DNA of 64,000 bases, taken from the NCBI GenBank assembly GCA_041397625.1, contig JAWKWH010000001.1:558001-622000 (forward strand), written 5' to 3'. Numbering within the stretch: position 1 is the first letter of the stretch; every line of letters begins with the position of its first letter. Of this stretch, positions 7,914 to 18,153 are shown piece by piece. The translations under genes were made by a program, and so were the position numbers. The stretch comes from JAWKWH01 sp041397625 (GTDB taxonomy: Bacteria; Pseudomonadota; Alphaproteobacteria; Rhizobiales; Rhizobiaceae). The notes under the pieces were generated by a model that was not told the DNA's origin, made no database searches, and worked only from the letters and a program-made list of their open reading frames with translations.

Positions 7914-8237
7914 ATGAGCGACTTTTCCCTGGCCGATCTCGAAACGATCATCGCCGAGCGCGCGCGCTCCGGCGACGCCGGTTCGTGGACGGCGAAACTG
8001 GTCGCCGGCGGCATGCCCGGCGCGGCCAAGAAGCTGGGCGAGGAGGCAGTGGAAACGGTGATCGCCGCGACGGTCGGAGACAACGAAGGTCTTGTTTCGG
8101 AAAGCGCCGATCTCATCTATCATTGGCTCGTCGTGCTCAACATGGCCGGTGTCCGTCTCGCCGACGTGGCTGCCGAGCTTGAACGCCGCACCGCCCGGTC
8201 GGGCATCGAGGAGAAGGAATCGCGCGCCGCCAGATGA
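7914..8237 (+). CDS. hisE: Phosphoribosyl-ATP diphosphatase HisE
   Basis: A 107-residue MazG-like pyrophosphohydrolase catalysing the second step of histidine synthesis. KKLGEEAVETVIAA and ESADLIYHWLVVL supply the acidic metal-binding residues. The ATG at 7914 (MSDFSLADLE) was chosen. The same frame is open further upstream into hisF, but that part is a shadow. coaA starts 18 bases after its stop. Confidence 0.96.
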   Translation: MSDFSLADLETIIAERARSGDAGSWTAKLVAGGMPGAAKKLGEEAVETVIAATVGDNEGLVSESADLIYHWLVVLNMAGVRLADVAAELERRTARSGIEEKESRAAR

Positions 8238-8255
8238 GGCCGCGAGGATGCGCCC

Positions 8256-9218
8256 ATGGACCAGTTCGCGCTCGATACGCGAAAGTATTCGCCCTACCGC
8301 TTCTTCTCGGTCGAGCACTGGGCGAAGTTCCGCGCCGACACGCCGCTGACGCTGAGAGAAGACGAGGTCGAGCGCCTGCGCTCGCTCAACGATCCTGTCG
8401 ACCTGGAAGAGGTGTGCCGCATCTACCTGTCGCTGTCGCGCCTGCTCTCGGCCCATGTCGAGGCGAGCCAGCTCCTGTTCCAGCAGCGCAAGGAGTTCCT
8501 CAACGTCGACGACGCCATCAAGACGCCGTTCATCATCGGTATCGCCGGCTCGGTCGCCGTCGGCAAGTCGACCACTGCGCGCGTGCTGCAGGAACTGCTG
8601 GCGCGCTGGCCGTCGAGCCCCAAGGTCGACCTCGTCACCACCGATGGCTTCCTGCATCCCAACGCCGTGCTGCGCGAGCGCGGGCTGATGGAGCGCAAGG
8701 GCTTTCCCGAAAGCTACGACGTCGGCGCCGTGCTGCGTTTCCTCTCCGACATCAAGTCGGGCCAGGAAAGCGTGCGCGCACCGCTCTATTCGCACCTGAC
8801 CTACGACGTGCGGCCCGGCGAGTTTACGACCATCGACCGTCCCGACATCCTGATCTTCGAGGGCATCAACGTGCTGCAGACCCGCGACCTGCCTGAGGAC
8901 GGCGCGGCGGTGCCGGTGGTTTCGGATTTCTTCGACTTCTCGATCTATATCGACGCCGACGAGGCGCTGGTCCATAAATGGTATGTCGACCGCTTCATGC
9001 GGCTGCGCGAGACCGCGTTCCGCAATCCCGAATCCTTCTTCCACCGCTATTCCCAACTGTCCAGGGATGCCGCGCTGGCGATCGCCGAGGGGCTTTGGGC
9101 CAACATCAATCTGAAGAACCTGCGCGAGAACATCCTGCCGACCCGGCCGCGCGCCGATCTGATCCTGACCAAGGGCGCCGACCATCTCGTGCAGGAAGTG
9201 GCGCTGAGGAAGCTGTAG
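8256..9218 (+). CDS. coaA: Type I pantothenate kinase
   Basis: A 320-residue kinase that phosphorylates pantothenate, the first committed step of coenzyme A synthesis. The P-loop is GIAGSVAVGKST at about 95-106, followed by VDLVTTDGFLHPN and the bacterial CoaA landmarks RKGFPESYDV and IFEGINVLQ. The length matches E. coli CoaA. Its place at the end of the his run is usual in rhizobia. Confidence 0.97.
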   Translation: MDQFALDTRKYSPYRFFSVEHWAKFRADTPLTLREDEVERLRSLNDPVDLEEVCRIYLSLSRLLSAHVEASQLLFQQRKEFLNVDDAIKTPFIIGIAGSVAVGKSTTARVLQELLARWPSSPKVDLVTTDGFLHPNAVLRERGLMERKGFPESYDVGAVLRFLSDIKSGQESVRAPLYSHLTYDVRPGEFTTIDRPDILIFEGINVLQTRDLPEDGAAVPVVSDFFDFSIYIDADEALVHKWYVDRFMRLRETAFRNPESFFHRYSQLSRDAALAIAEGLWANINLKNLRENILPTRPRADLILTKGADHLVQEVALRKL

Positions 9219-9233
9219 CGGGCGACCATCCCC

Positions 9234-9854
9234 TCAGGTCGCCGGCCTCGTTACCCGCCGCAAGGTCAGATTGATCCGGCCGCCATTCTTCAGCAGCGCC
9301 GATGTCGCCGGATAGATTCTGTCGACGCCGTGAAAGCAGAGCCGGCCCGGCCCGCCGAGCACGACGACGTCGCCGCTTTTGAGCTTGAACGAGACCGTGC
9401 GGCCGCCGCGCGTCGTTTCGCCGACCCGGAACAGGCAGGTGTCGCCGAGCGATATCGAAACCACCGGCGCGTCGAAGTCCTCCTCGTCGCGGTCCTGATG
9501 CAGTCCCATCTTCGCCGATTCGGCGTAGAAATTGATCAGGCACGCTTCCGGCGGGTGCCCATAGCCCGACACCGCCTGCCAGATGTCGAGGAGACTTGCC
9601 GGCATGGCGGGCCACGGCCTGCCCGTTACCGGATGGGTCGCCTGGTAGCGATAGCCGCGTTCCCTGTCGGTCACCCAGCCGAGCGGGCCGCAATTGCTCA
9701 TCCTGACGCTCATCGGCTTGCCGGTTTTCGGCATGGCGGGCGTATAGAGCGGCGCCGCGGAAATGGCGACGCGGACCCGGTCCACCAGTGTCGCCTGCGC
9801 GGCGGCGTCGAGAAAACCTGGAATGTGGCGGACGCCCTTTGGAAGAACTTGCAT
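9234..9854 (-). CDS. alkB: AlkB-type 2-oxoglutarate/Fe(II) DNA dealkylase
   Basis: A 206-residue dioxygenase that repairs methylated bases by oxidative demethylation. The iron ligands are H119 and D121 (GLHQDRDE) and H175 (CFHGVDRI). The 2-oxoglutarate-binding arginines are in RINLTLRRVT near the C-terminus. MSNCGPLGWVTDRERGYRY is the substrate-lid region typical of E. coli-type AlkB. No Ada-type regulator is nearby. It converges with coaA (15-base gap) and is divergent from the next gene. Confidence 0.94.
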   Translation of the reverse strand: MQVLPKGVRHIPGFLDAAAQATLVDRVRVAISAAPLYTPAMPKTGKPMSVRMSNCGPLGWVTDRERGYRYQATHPVTGRPWPAMPASLLDIWQAVSGYGHPPEACLINFYAESAKMGLHQDRDEEDFDAPVVSISLGDTCLFRVGETTRGGRTVSFKLKSGDVVVLGGPGRLCFHGVDRIYPATSALLKNGGRINLTLRRVTRPAT

Positions 9855-9927
9855 GCGCGCACCATAGCTGGTTCAGTTGCCTGGCCATAGCGTCGACGGG
9901 AGCACGGCGCAAACGGGAGGTTTGGCA

Positions 9928-10371
9928 ATGGGAAGCAGGTTGGTTGCAGCGGCAATCGTGTCGCTTTGCCTGACGGGCACGGCCGTCGCGCAGGACCCGG
10001 TGGCCGAGACATGCGAGTTCGCCGGCGTTCTTGACAAGGGCACCGACGTGACGATCGGCCAACTGCTGAAGCTTGCCCGTCTGTGGCCCGATGCCGATCG
10101 CGCCAAGCTCGACGCCATCTTCCGGCCGGAGCTCAAAGATTTCTCCATGAGCAAGGGGGAGGTCTACCACATCGCCGATTTCGGTGATTTCGCCCAGGAG
10201 TTCCTGATCGTTGCCGCCGACCGCAGCCGCGCCTCGAACATCTATTTCCGCATCATCTTCCAGACCTACGAGAAGGGCTACTTCTTCAAGAACGTGAAGT
10301 TCAATTCCGACTTCTACAAGATCACCGATCCGGCCTTCGCGATGGCGCCGAAGAAGGTCGATTGCGGATAG
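9928..10371 (+). CDS. Hypothetical secreted protein
   Basis: A 147-residue protein with a clear signal peptide (MGSRLVAAAIVSLCLTGTAVAQ, cut after about residue 21). The mature domain has two Cys residues (near the start in ETCEF and at the C-terminal VDCG) that could form a disulfide. I do not recognise the family. The start at 9928 is preceded by GGGAGG at good spacing. An upstream in-frame start at 9877 would bury the signal peptide. It is alone on the plus strand ahead of an SRPBCC gene. Confidence 0.75.
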   Translation: MGSRLVAAAIVSLCLTGTAVAQDPVAETCEFAGVLDKGTDVTIGQLLKLARLWPDADRAKLDAIFRPELKDFSMSKGEVYHIADFGDFAQEFLIVAADRSRASNIYFRIIFQTYEKGYFFKNVKFNSDFYKITDPAFAMAPKKVDCG

Positions 10372-10475
10372 GGCCTGTCGCGATGCGACGATGAGACCGT
10401 CGGCGCAATGTGAACCGACGGAGAAACTTTTCGCCGGCCACCCTCGTATCCCCATGGAGATCGGAGGGAACGTTA

Positions 10476-10964
10476 ATGGACAAGGCACCCAACACATTTC
10501 GCATCGTCACCCGCTGGACGGTCGAGGCGACGATCGACGAGGTTGCCACGATACTCAATGACGCTGCCGCACTGCCCGACTGGTGGAGCGACGTCTATCT
10601 TGCGACCGAGATCATTGAGCCCGGCGATGCCGACGGCATCGGCCGCAAGGTCGCGGTCCATTCCAAAGGATGGCTGCCCTATCACCTGAACTGGACCGCC
10701 ACGCTGTTGGAGAGCCGGAGGCCGCACGGCTGGACGATCGGTGCGGAGGGCGATCTGGAGGGAAAGGGCGTGTGGACGCTAACCCAGAACGGGCAGACGG
10801 CCGACATCGAATATGACTGGCAGGTCAACGCCGAGCGGCCGGTGCTCCGGCTTTTGTCGCCGGTCCTCGGGCCGCTGTTTGCCTGGAACCACCGCTGGGC
10901 GATGGGAAAGGGCGAGGAAGGGTTGCGCCGCGAGATTGTCCGGCGGCAGCAGACTGCCGCCTAG
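10476..10964 (+). CDS. SRPBCC-fold (START/PYR-like) protein
   Basis: A 162-residue protein that starts with the SRPBCC pattern FRIVTRWTVEATIDEVATILNDAAALPDWWSDVYLATEII, the first beta strand and helix lining a hydrophobic cavity. It continues with alternating strands and a final amphipathic helix (GEEGLRREIVRR). Members bind lipids or act as cyclases or aromatase-like proteins, and the ligand cannot be told here. The ATG at 10476 has GGAGGG just upstream. A GTG at 10410 is less likely. It converges with the next gene, whose stop overlaps the last bases. Confidence 0.8.
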   Translation: MDKAPNTFRIVTRWTVEATIDEVATILNDAAALPDWWSDVYLATEIIEPGDADGIGRKVAVHSKGWLPYHLNWTATLLESRRPHGWTIGAEGDLEGKGVWTLTQNGQTADIEYDWQVNAERPVLRLLSPVLGPLFAWNHRWAMGKGEEGLRREIVRRQQTAA

Positions 10965-11401
10965 AAGCCGAAGATCGCCCTTGGCGCGCCGTAGTCGTCC
11001 GGCCAGGGCTCGTAGGCGACGTCGGTCGGTCCCGTCACCGAATCGATCAGATTCCAACGCGAGCCGCTTTTGCGCACAAGCGCGTAGACGGTCAGCCCGT
11101 CCATGAATTCGGCATCCGCCGCGTGGATCGTGTCGTAGATGTTGATCGGCCGTCCGCCCGGGCGCTGCGGATCGAGCACCGCGAAAGCCCAGCCGTTCAT
11201 GACGTTGAGCACGCGCACGACGAACTCGACCGGCCCGCGCGTCTCCGCCTCGATGCGCGGCCGCACGGCGTCGAGGATCGCCTTTCGCTCCGGATCGCCG
11301 CGGCCGGGTGTGTAGACCGATGCGGCGGCCGCCGGAAGCGCAACCGCCGCGCCCAAGCCGCAAAGCAGGGCGCGGCGGCCGATCCGCGTCGCGAGATTCA
11401 T
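10961..11401 (-). CDS. Hypothetical exported protein (Tat-like signal)
   Basis: A 146-residue protein with an N-terminal signal (NLATRIGRRALLCGLGAAVALPAAAA). The twin Arg followed by a moderately hydrophobic stretch could be a Tat signal, though the consensus is incomplete. The rest (RKAILDAVRPRIEAETRGPVEF then VRVLNVMNGWAFAVLDPQRPGG) resembles small periplasmic proteins seen beside LysM/BON proteins, whose function is unknown. Its ATG overlaps the upstream gene's stop (ATGA), so the two form one operon. Confidence 0.8.
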   Translation of the reverse strand: MNLATRIGRRALLCGLGAAVALPAAAASVYTPGRGDPERKAILDAVRPRIEAETRGPVEFVVRVLNVMNGWAFAVLDPQRPGGRPINIYDTIHAADAEFMDGLTVYALVRKSGSRWNLIDSVTGPTDVAYEPWPDDYGAPRAIFGF

Positions 11402-11910
11402 GTCAGTTCGGGGATCCGCAGTACCTGGCCCGGATAGATCTTGTCGGGGTCCGACAGCATCGGCTTGTTGGCCTCGAAAATGACCGTGTACTTGGCGCCC
11501 TTGCCCTTGCCGTATTCCTTCTCGGCGATCTTCCACAGATTGTCGCCCTTGGCGACGGTGTGGAAGCGCGGCGCCGCCGGCGGCGGGCCGGAGGCGGCGA
11601 CGAGCGCCGTCATGTCGGCGCCGGCATCGAGCTTGAGGCCGGAATCGGGTGCGACCACCTTCAGTTCCGACGCTTCGACCTTGGAGATTCCCAGCGTGTT
11701 GCCGACGGCGACAATCGCCTTCTCGAAGATCGACTGGTCGGCGACCACGCCCTTGACCACCGCCTTGTCGCCGATGACCTCGACCTCGACGTGATCGGTG
11801 CCGAGCTTGTAGGAATCGAGCTCTTTCTTGAGCGCCTCGGCCTCCGGGGGCTCGTCGTCGCCGATGCCCAGCTTCTTGCCCACGGATTTCACGAAATCAA
11901 ATACGCCCAT
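11398..11910 (-). CDS. BON and LysM domain protein (YgaU/Kbp-like)
   Basis: A 170-residue protein with a BON domain (about 25-95, LGTDHVEVEVIGDKAVVKGVV and onward) and a C-terminal LysM peptidoglycan-binding domain (about 118-168, FHTVAKGDNLWKIAEKEYG to IYPGQVLRIPEL). This is the architecture of E. coli Kbp/YgaU, a potassium-binding protein. There is no obvious signal peptide, as in Kbp. The ATG at 11910 has AGGGAGA upstream. The downstream gene overlaps by 4 bases. Confidence 0.9.
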   Translation of the reverse strand: MGVFDFVKSVGKKLGIGDDEPPEAEALKKELDSYKLGTDHVEVEVIGDKAVVKGVVADQSIFEKAIVAVGNTLGISKVEASELKVVAPDSGLKLDAGADMTALVAASGPPPAAPRFHTVAKGDNLWKIAEKEYGKGKGAKYTVIFEANKPMLSDPDKIYPGQVLRIPELT

Positions 11911-11999
11911 GTCAGTTCGTCTCCCTGTACCGGCATTCAATTGCCGGCGCAGATTGGCACGGAGGCGGCAGAATTGGAAGAAAAGTTTGCCTTCTCCGC

Positions 12000-12434
<435 letters not shown>

Positions 12435-12466
12435 GGCCAAGATTTGGCATCGTGCGCGCCAAAATG

Positions 12467-12495
12467 AAAGGCCCGGCGACCGGGCCGGGCCTTTT
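12467..12495 (-). terminator. Hairpin terminator after the FMN reductase gene
   Basis: AAAGGCCCGGC (12467-12477) pairs perfectly with GCCGGGCCTTT (12484-12494) around a 6-base loop. On the minus strand it is followed by CATTTTGG, so it should end the FMN reductase transcript. The sequence also has TTTT on the plus side. Confidence 0.7.
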
Positions 12496-12524
12496 ACCGC
12501 ATGCGGGCCGGAATGTCGGTCGCC

Positions 12525-13124
12525 TCAGGCGGCTTCCGCTACCTGATCGGCCATGCGGCCCTTCTTGGTCAGTTCCGCCCACCAGGCCAGATTGTCGAGC
12601 ATGGTTTCGGCGCCCGCGAGGATCGAGCCCTCGATCGCCGAGATCGGCTCGTTGCTGCCCATCGGATGGACCTTGAAGAAATCGCCGCCGGAGATATGGA
12701 CCGCCGAGCGCACCGGCACCATCTGCAGTTCGATGGCGATCGTGCGCAGGTGATCGGCGGCAAACGCGCCGCCGACGGCACCGTAGGCGAGGATCGCCGC
12801 CGGCTTCTTGACCCATTCCTTGTAGGCCTGGTCGAGCGCGTTCTTCAGCGAAGCCGGGATCGAGCGGTTGTATTCGGAGGTCACGAAAATAAAGCCGTCG
12901 AAGCCGGCGATCGTCTCCTGCCAGCGAACCGCATTGGGGTCCGAACTCGGCATCCACAGATTCGAGGCCGGCTCGTTGAAGAACGGCAGGTCGAAGTCGC
13001 GGATGTCGATCAGTTCGACCTCCATGTCGGTCCGCTTTCCGGCCAGCTCGAACAGCCAGTTGGCAGGCTTGTCGGCAAATCGTGTCTCGCGTGTCGAGCC
13101 GATGATGATACCGATGCGCGTCAT
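12525..13124 (-). CDS. NADPH-dependent FMN reductase family protein
   Basis: A 199-residue flavodoxin-fold reductase. GSTRETRFADKPANWL near the N-terminus is the phosphate-binding loop, and TSEYNRSIPASLKNALDQ is the conserved FMN-contacting segment of this family. Members reduce FMN, azo dyes, quinones or chromate. The ATG at 13124 is preceded by CAGGAGA. It is divergent from an HxlR regulator, which likely controls it in response to a reactive electrophile or quinone. Confidence 0.92.
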   Translation of the reverse strand: MTRIGIIIGSTRETRFADKPANWLFELAGKRTDMEVELIDIRDFDLPFFNEPASNLWMPSSDPNAVRWQETIAGFDGFIFVTSEYNRSIPASLKNALDQAYKEWVKKPAAILAYGAVGGAFAADHLRTIAIELQMVPVRSAVHISGGDFFKVHPMGSNEPISAIEGSILAGAETMLDNLAWWAELTKKGRMADQVAEAA

Positions 13125-13150
13125 ATACAATCTCCTGTAGTGCTGGTATC

Positions 13151-13158
13151 TTCTAGAA
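13151..13158. promoter_or_regulatory. Short palindrome between FMN reductase and hxlR-type genes
   Basis: TTCTAGAA lies midway in the 83-base divergent intergenic region, flanked by TGGT and ACCA at unequal distance. It is a possible HxlR operator. The match is short and the call is tentative. Confidence 0.25.
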
Positions 13159-13207
13159 ACCAACGCTACATGGGACACCGAGAGAAACAGCGCAAGGAGG
13201 CACTTTT

Positions 13208-13594
13208 TTGAAACCAGCATCCTTTCATGAAACCGAGGATTGCCGCGCCATATCAGAGCTGCTGTCGCGCGTCGGCGACAAGTGGTCGGTGTTGATCGTC
13301 ACCAGCCTCGGGCGCGGAAAGATGCGCTTCAGCGACCTGCGCCGCGTGATCGGCGGCATCTCCCAGAAGATGCTGACCTCGTCGCTGCGCAATCTCGAAC
13401 GCGACGGGTTCGTGGCGCGCACCGTGCACGATACGCGGCCACCGCAGGTGGATTACGAACTGACCGATCTCGGCCATGCGCTGCTGGTGCCGGTGGCGGG
13501 GCTGGCCGACTGGACGCGCGCCAACCAGCACCGCATCAATGCGGCGCGCCAGGCCTTCGACGGAGACGGCTCGTCGGCGGGCGGCGGGCGGTAG
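13208..13594 (+). CDS. HxlR family transcriptional regulator
   Basis: A 128-residue winged-helix regulator of the HxlR/YodB type: CRAISELLSRVGDKWSVLIVTSLGRGKMRFSDL, then GGISQKMLTSSLRNLERDGFVAR (recognition helix) and the wing VDYELTDLG. Cys12 lies just before the first helix, at the position of the redox-sensing Cys of several HxlR proteins. The TTG start at 13208 was chosen because a strong AAGGAGG lies at ideal spacing and no in-frame ATG fits. It probably regulates the divergent FMN reductase. Confidence 0.93.
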   Translation: MKPASFHETEDCRAISELLSRVGDKWSVLIVTSLGRGKMRFSDLRRVIGGISQKMLTSSLRNLERDGFVARTVHDTRPPQVDYELTDLGHALLVPVAGLADWTRANQHRINAARQAFDGDGSSAGGGR

Positions 13595-13604
13595 CGCAAA
13601 CGAA

Positions 13605-13629
13605 AAGGCCCGGCGCATGGCCGGGCCTT
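13605..13629 (-). terminator. Hairpin terminator after pckA
   Basis: AAGGCCCGGC (13605-13614) and GCCGGGCCTT (13620-13629) form a 10-base stem with a 5-base loop. On the minus strand it is followed by TTCGTTT, so it should end the pckA transcript. The core is the same as the hairpin at 12467, about 1.1 kb away. Confidence 0.7.
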
Positions 13630-13652
13630 GCCGAAACCCCCGCCGTGACTGT

Positions 13653-15263
<1,611 letters not shown>

Positions 15264-15350
15264 TTGGCGCTCCGTGATGATCTGCCGTCAAATAAAGTTC
15301 GCAAACATCCTGGCGCGCCTGGCGCAACCGGATCGGAGTGGACAATCAGA

Positions 15351-15415
15351 TTAATCGTTTGATATCAAATCATTAATCGATTTAAAAATTTTCAAATCCG
15401 ATTTAATCGTTTAGA
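15351..15415. promoter_or_regulatory. Repeated TTAATCG motifs in the pckA/chvI intergenic region
   Basis: The intergenic region is AT-rich and holds three related sites: TTAATCGTTT (15351), TTAATCGATTTAA (15373) and TTTAATCGTTT (15402). A perfect 12-base palindrome TTTGATATCAAA (15358-15369) overlaps the first. The central CG with flanking A/T recalls LacI-family operators. In Sinorhizobium pckA is controlled by the LacI-type regulator PckR, so these may be PckR-like sites. I cannot recall its exact consensus, so this is inference. Confidence 0.4.
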
Positions 15416-15552
15416 AGCTGTTAAAACCGGGCAATTTTTCTTCGCCGCCGCGACATTTTTCCCCAAAGGAATGCTGTGGCAGCGGCACAAATCGACGGGT
15501 GCAGCGCACGACGGCGGGCCGAACCCTGTGACACGGACATCGTTCTGTGCCA

Positions 15553-15571
15553 CAATTTGTACTCAATTTGT
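15553..15571 (+). promoter_or_regulatory. Tandem CAATTTGT repeats upstream of chvI
   Basis: CAATTTGT occurs at 15553-15560 and 15564-15571, 11 bases apart start to start. That period fits two OmpR-family monomers bound head to tail. It lies about 66 bases before chvI and may be an autoregulatory ChvI site or part of the promoter. The rest of 15416-15636 shows no gene. Confidence 0.35.
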
Positions 15572-15636
15572 CCGTCACTAGCCCTTTTTTGGATCAACCG
15601 AGGAAGGGACGCCCGTTGATGAGGGAGAAATTTGAC

Positions 15637-16338
15637 ATGGCAACGATTGCGCTTGTTGACGACGACCGCAATATCCTGACTTCGGTATCGATTGCGCTGG
15701 AGAACGAGGGCTATCGGGTGGAAACCTACACCGACGGTGCCTCGGCATTGGAAGGCCTGCAGACCCGGCCGCCGAATCTGGCCATCTTCGACATCAAGAT
15801 GCCGCGCATGGACGGCATGGAGCTTTTGCGCCGGCTGCGCCAGAAGAGCGATCTGCCCGTCATCTTCCTGACTTCGAAGGACGACGAGATCGACGAATTG
15901 TTCGGCCTGAAGATGGGCGCCGACGACTTCATCAAGAAGCCGTTTTCCCAGCGTCTGCTGGTCGAGCGCGTCAAGGCCGTGCTGCGCCGCTTCATCGCCC
16001 GCGAGGCCGGGCCGAAGAGCCAGGACCAGAAGCAGAAGTCGATCGAGCGCGGGCAACTGGTCATGGACCAGGAGCGCCATACCTGCACCTGGAAGAGCCA
16101 GGCTGTGACGCTGACCGTGACCGAATTCCTCATTCTTCACTCGCTGGCCCAGCGGCCCGGAGTCGTAAAAAGCCGTGACGCGCTGATGGATTCGGCTTAT
16201 GACGAACAGGTTTATGTCGACGATCGCACCATCGACAGCCACATCAAGCGGCTGCGCAAGAAGTTCAAGGCGGTCGACAACGACTTCGACATGATCGAGA
16301 CGCTTTACGGGGTCGGCTACCGGTTTCGCGAAGCGTAG
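15637..16338 (+). CDS. chvI: Two-component response regulator ChvI
   Basis: A 233-residue OmpR-family regulator that, with ChvG, controls envelope, acid and host-related genes in rhizobia (BvrR in Brucella). The receiver domain (1-120) has the acidic pocket DDD (8-10), phospho-acceptor Asp52 in FDIKMPRMDG, and KKPF. The winged-helix DNA-binding domain covers about 140-230 (LTVTEFLILHSLAQRPG, DSHIKRLRKKF, YGVGYRF). The ATG at 15637 matches the family N-terminus and has GGGAGA upstream. The longer in-frame starts are not conserved. chvG follows 36 bases later. Confidence 0.96.
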   Translation: MATIALVDDDRNILTSVSIALENEGYRVETYTDGASALEGLQTRPPNLAIFDIKMPRMDGMELLRRLRQKSDLPVIFLTSKDDEIDELFGLKMGADDFIKKPFSQRLLVERVKAVLRRFIAREAGPKSQDQKQKSIERGQLVMDQERHTCTWKSQAVTLTVTEFLILHSLAQRPGVVKSRDALMDSAYDEQVYVDDRTIDSHIKRLRKKFKAVDNDFDMIETLYGVGYRFREA

Positions 16339-16374
16339 GCGATCCGCGACACTCCCGGGAGTGGCAAACGGACC

Positions 16375-18153
16375 ATGCTTGCGAGAAACGAACCGCCCCG
16401 CAAACCGGGCGCCAAGGCGAAAGAACCGGCACGTTCGCTGCTGGGCGCCTTGGCGTGGCCGTTTCGCCGCATCCTCGGGCATTATGTCTTTTCCAACCTC
16501 ACCCGGCGCATCCTGTTCCTCAACATGGCGGCGCTGGCGGTGCTGGTGTCGGGCATCCTCTATCTCAACCAGTTCCGCGACGGGCTGATCGACGCCCGCG
16601 TCGAAAGCCTGATGACCCAGGGCGAGATCATCGCCGGCGCGATCGCCGCCTCGGCGACCGTGCAGACCGATTCGATCACCATCGATCCGGAGAAGCTGCT
16701 GGAACTGCAGGCGGGCGAAAGCATCGCGCCGGGCTCCAACCAGCTCGACAGCCTCGACTTTCCGATCAATCCGGAGCGGGTGGCGCCGGTGTTGCGGCGA
16801 CTGATCTCGCCGACCCGCACCCGGGCGCGTCTCTACGACCGCGATTCCAACCTGCTGCTCGATTCGCGCCATCTCTATTCCGGCGGCCAGATCCTGCGCT
16901 ACGACCTGCCGCCGGTCGAGGAGGACGATCTCGGCGCGCTCGACCGGGCGTTTAAACTTGTCTCCGGCCTGTTCCGCCGAACCGACCTGCCGCTCTATCG
17001 CGAGCAGCCCGGCGGCAGCGGCGGCGCTTATCCCGAGGTGATCACAGCGCTCACCGGCAGGCCCGACACGGTGGTGCGCATCAGCGAGCAGGGCGAGATG
17101 ATCGTCTCGGTCGCCGTGCCGGTACAGCGCTTCCGCGCGGTGCTCGGCGTGCTGATGCTGTCGACCCAGGGCGGCGACATCGACAAGATCGTCGCGGCGG
17201 AACGCCAGGCGATCATGCGAGTCTTCGGCGTCGCGGCACTGGTGACCGCCATCCTGTCGATGCTGCTCGCCTCCACCATCGCCAATCCGCTGCGCCGCCT
17301 GTCGGCGGCGGCGGTGCGCGTGCGCCGGGGCATCAAGAACCGCGAGGAGATTCCCGATTTTTCCGATCGTCAGGACGAGATCGGTAATCTGTCGACCGCG
17401 CTGCGCGACATGACCAACGCACTCTATGCTCGCATCGAGGCGATCGAGAGTTTCGCCGCCGATGTCAGCCACGAACTGAAGAACCCGCTGACCTCGCTGC
17501 GCAGCGCCGTCGAGACGCTTCCCAAGGTGAATAATCCGGAACTGCAGGCGCGCCTGCTGGCCGTCATCCAGCACGACGTCCGCCGCCTCGACCGCCTGAT
17601 TTCCGATATTTCGGACGCATCGAGGCTCGATGCGGAGCTCGCCCGCGAGGACGCAGGACGCATCGACATGACCCGCTTCCTCAAGGATGTGGTCAATGTT
17701 TGCCGGCTGACCGGCAACCAGGCGCGCCCGGTCGACATCTCGCTGCGCCTCGACGAACCGTCGCAGGGGCCGCGCAAGTTCGTCGTCTCCGGCCACGAAC
17801 TGCGGCTGGGCCAGGTGATCACCAACCTGGTGGAGAACGCCCGTTCCTTCGTGCCCGACGATGGCGGCCGCATAGCCATCACCCTGTCGCGAACGGCCCG
17901 CAACATCATCGTCACGATCGAGGACAACGGACCCGGTATCCGCGCCGAGAACATCGACCGCATCTTCGAACGCTTCTATACCGACCGGCCCGGCACCGAG
18001 GCCTTCGGGCAGAATTCGGGCCTTGGCCTGTCGATCAGCCGCCAGATCGTCGAGGCCCATGGCGGCACGCTGCGCGCCGAGAACATCGTCGGCGGCAAGC
18101 CGGGCGACATTCGCGGCGCGCGCTTCACGGTCGTCCTGCCGGCCGAACGCTGA
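16375..18153 (+). CDS. chvG: Two-component sensor histidine kinase ChvG
   Basis: A 592-residue membrane kinase partnered with ChvI (BvrS in Brucella). A transmembrane helix at about 46-64 (LFLNMAALAVLVSGILYL) is followed by a periplasmic sensor region, a second helix near 285-305, HAMP, the HisKA box with phospho-acceptor His366 (VSHELKNPL), and the ATPase domain with N, G1 (DNGPGI) and G2 (GLGLSI) boxes. In rhizobia the periplasmic part is held off by ExoR; exoR is not in this window. The usual next gene, hprK, is missing. Confidence 0.96.
   Translation: MLARNEPPRKPGAKAKEPARSLLGALAWPFRRILGHYVFSNLTRRILFLNMAALAVLVSGILYLNQFRDGLIDARVESLMTQGEIIAGAIAASATVQTDSITIDPEKLLELQAGESIAPGSNQLDSLDFPINPERVAPVLRRLISPTRTRARLYDRDSNLLLDSRHLYSGGQILRYDLPPVEEDDLGALDRAFKLVSGLFRRTDLPLYREQPGGSGGAYPEVITALTGRPDTVVRISEQGEMIVSVAVPVQRFRAVLGVLMLSTQGGDIDKIVAAERQAIMRVFGVAALVTAILSMLLASTIANPLRRLSAAAVRVRRGIKNREEIPDFSDRQDEIGNLSTALRDMTNALYARIEAIESFAADVSHELKNPLTSLRSAVETLPKVNNPELQARLLAVIQHDVRRLDRLISDISDASRLDAELAREDAGRIDMTRFLKDVVNVCRLTGNQARPVDISLRLDEPSQGPRKFVVSGHELRLGQVITNLVENARSFVPDDGGRIAITLSRTARNIIVTIEDNGPGIRAENIDRIFERFYTDRPGTEAFGQNSGLGLSISRQIVEAHGGTLRAENIVGGKPGDIRGARFTVVLPAER

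Noticed and set aside
15421..18060. An 879-residue open frame on the minus strand across chvI-chvG
   Set aside because: Antisense shadow of two certain genes, low-complexity His/Arg/Asp-rich composition without domains.
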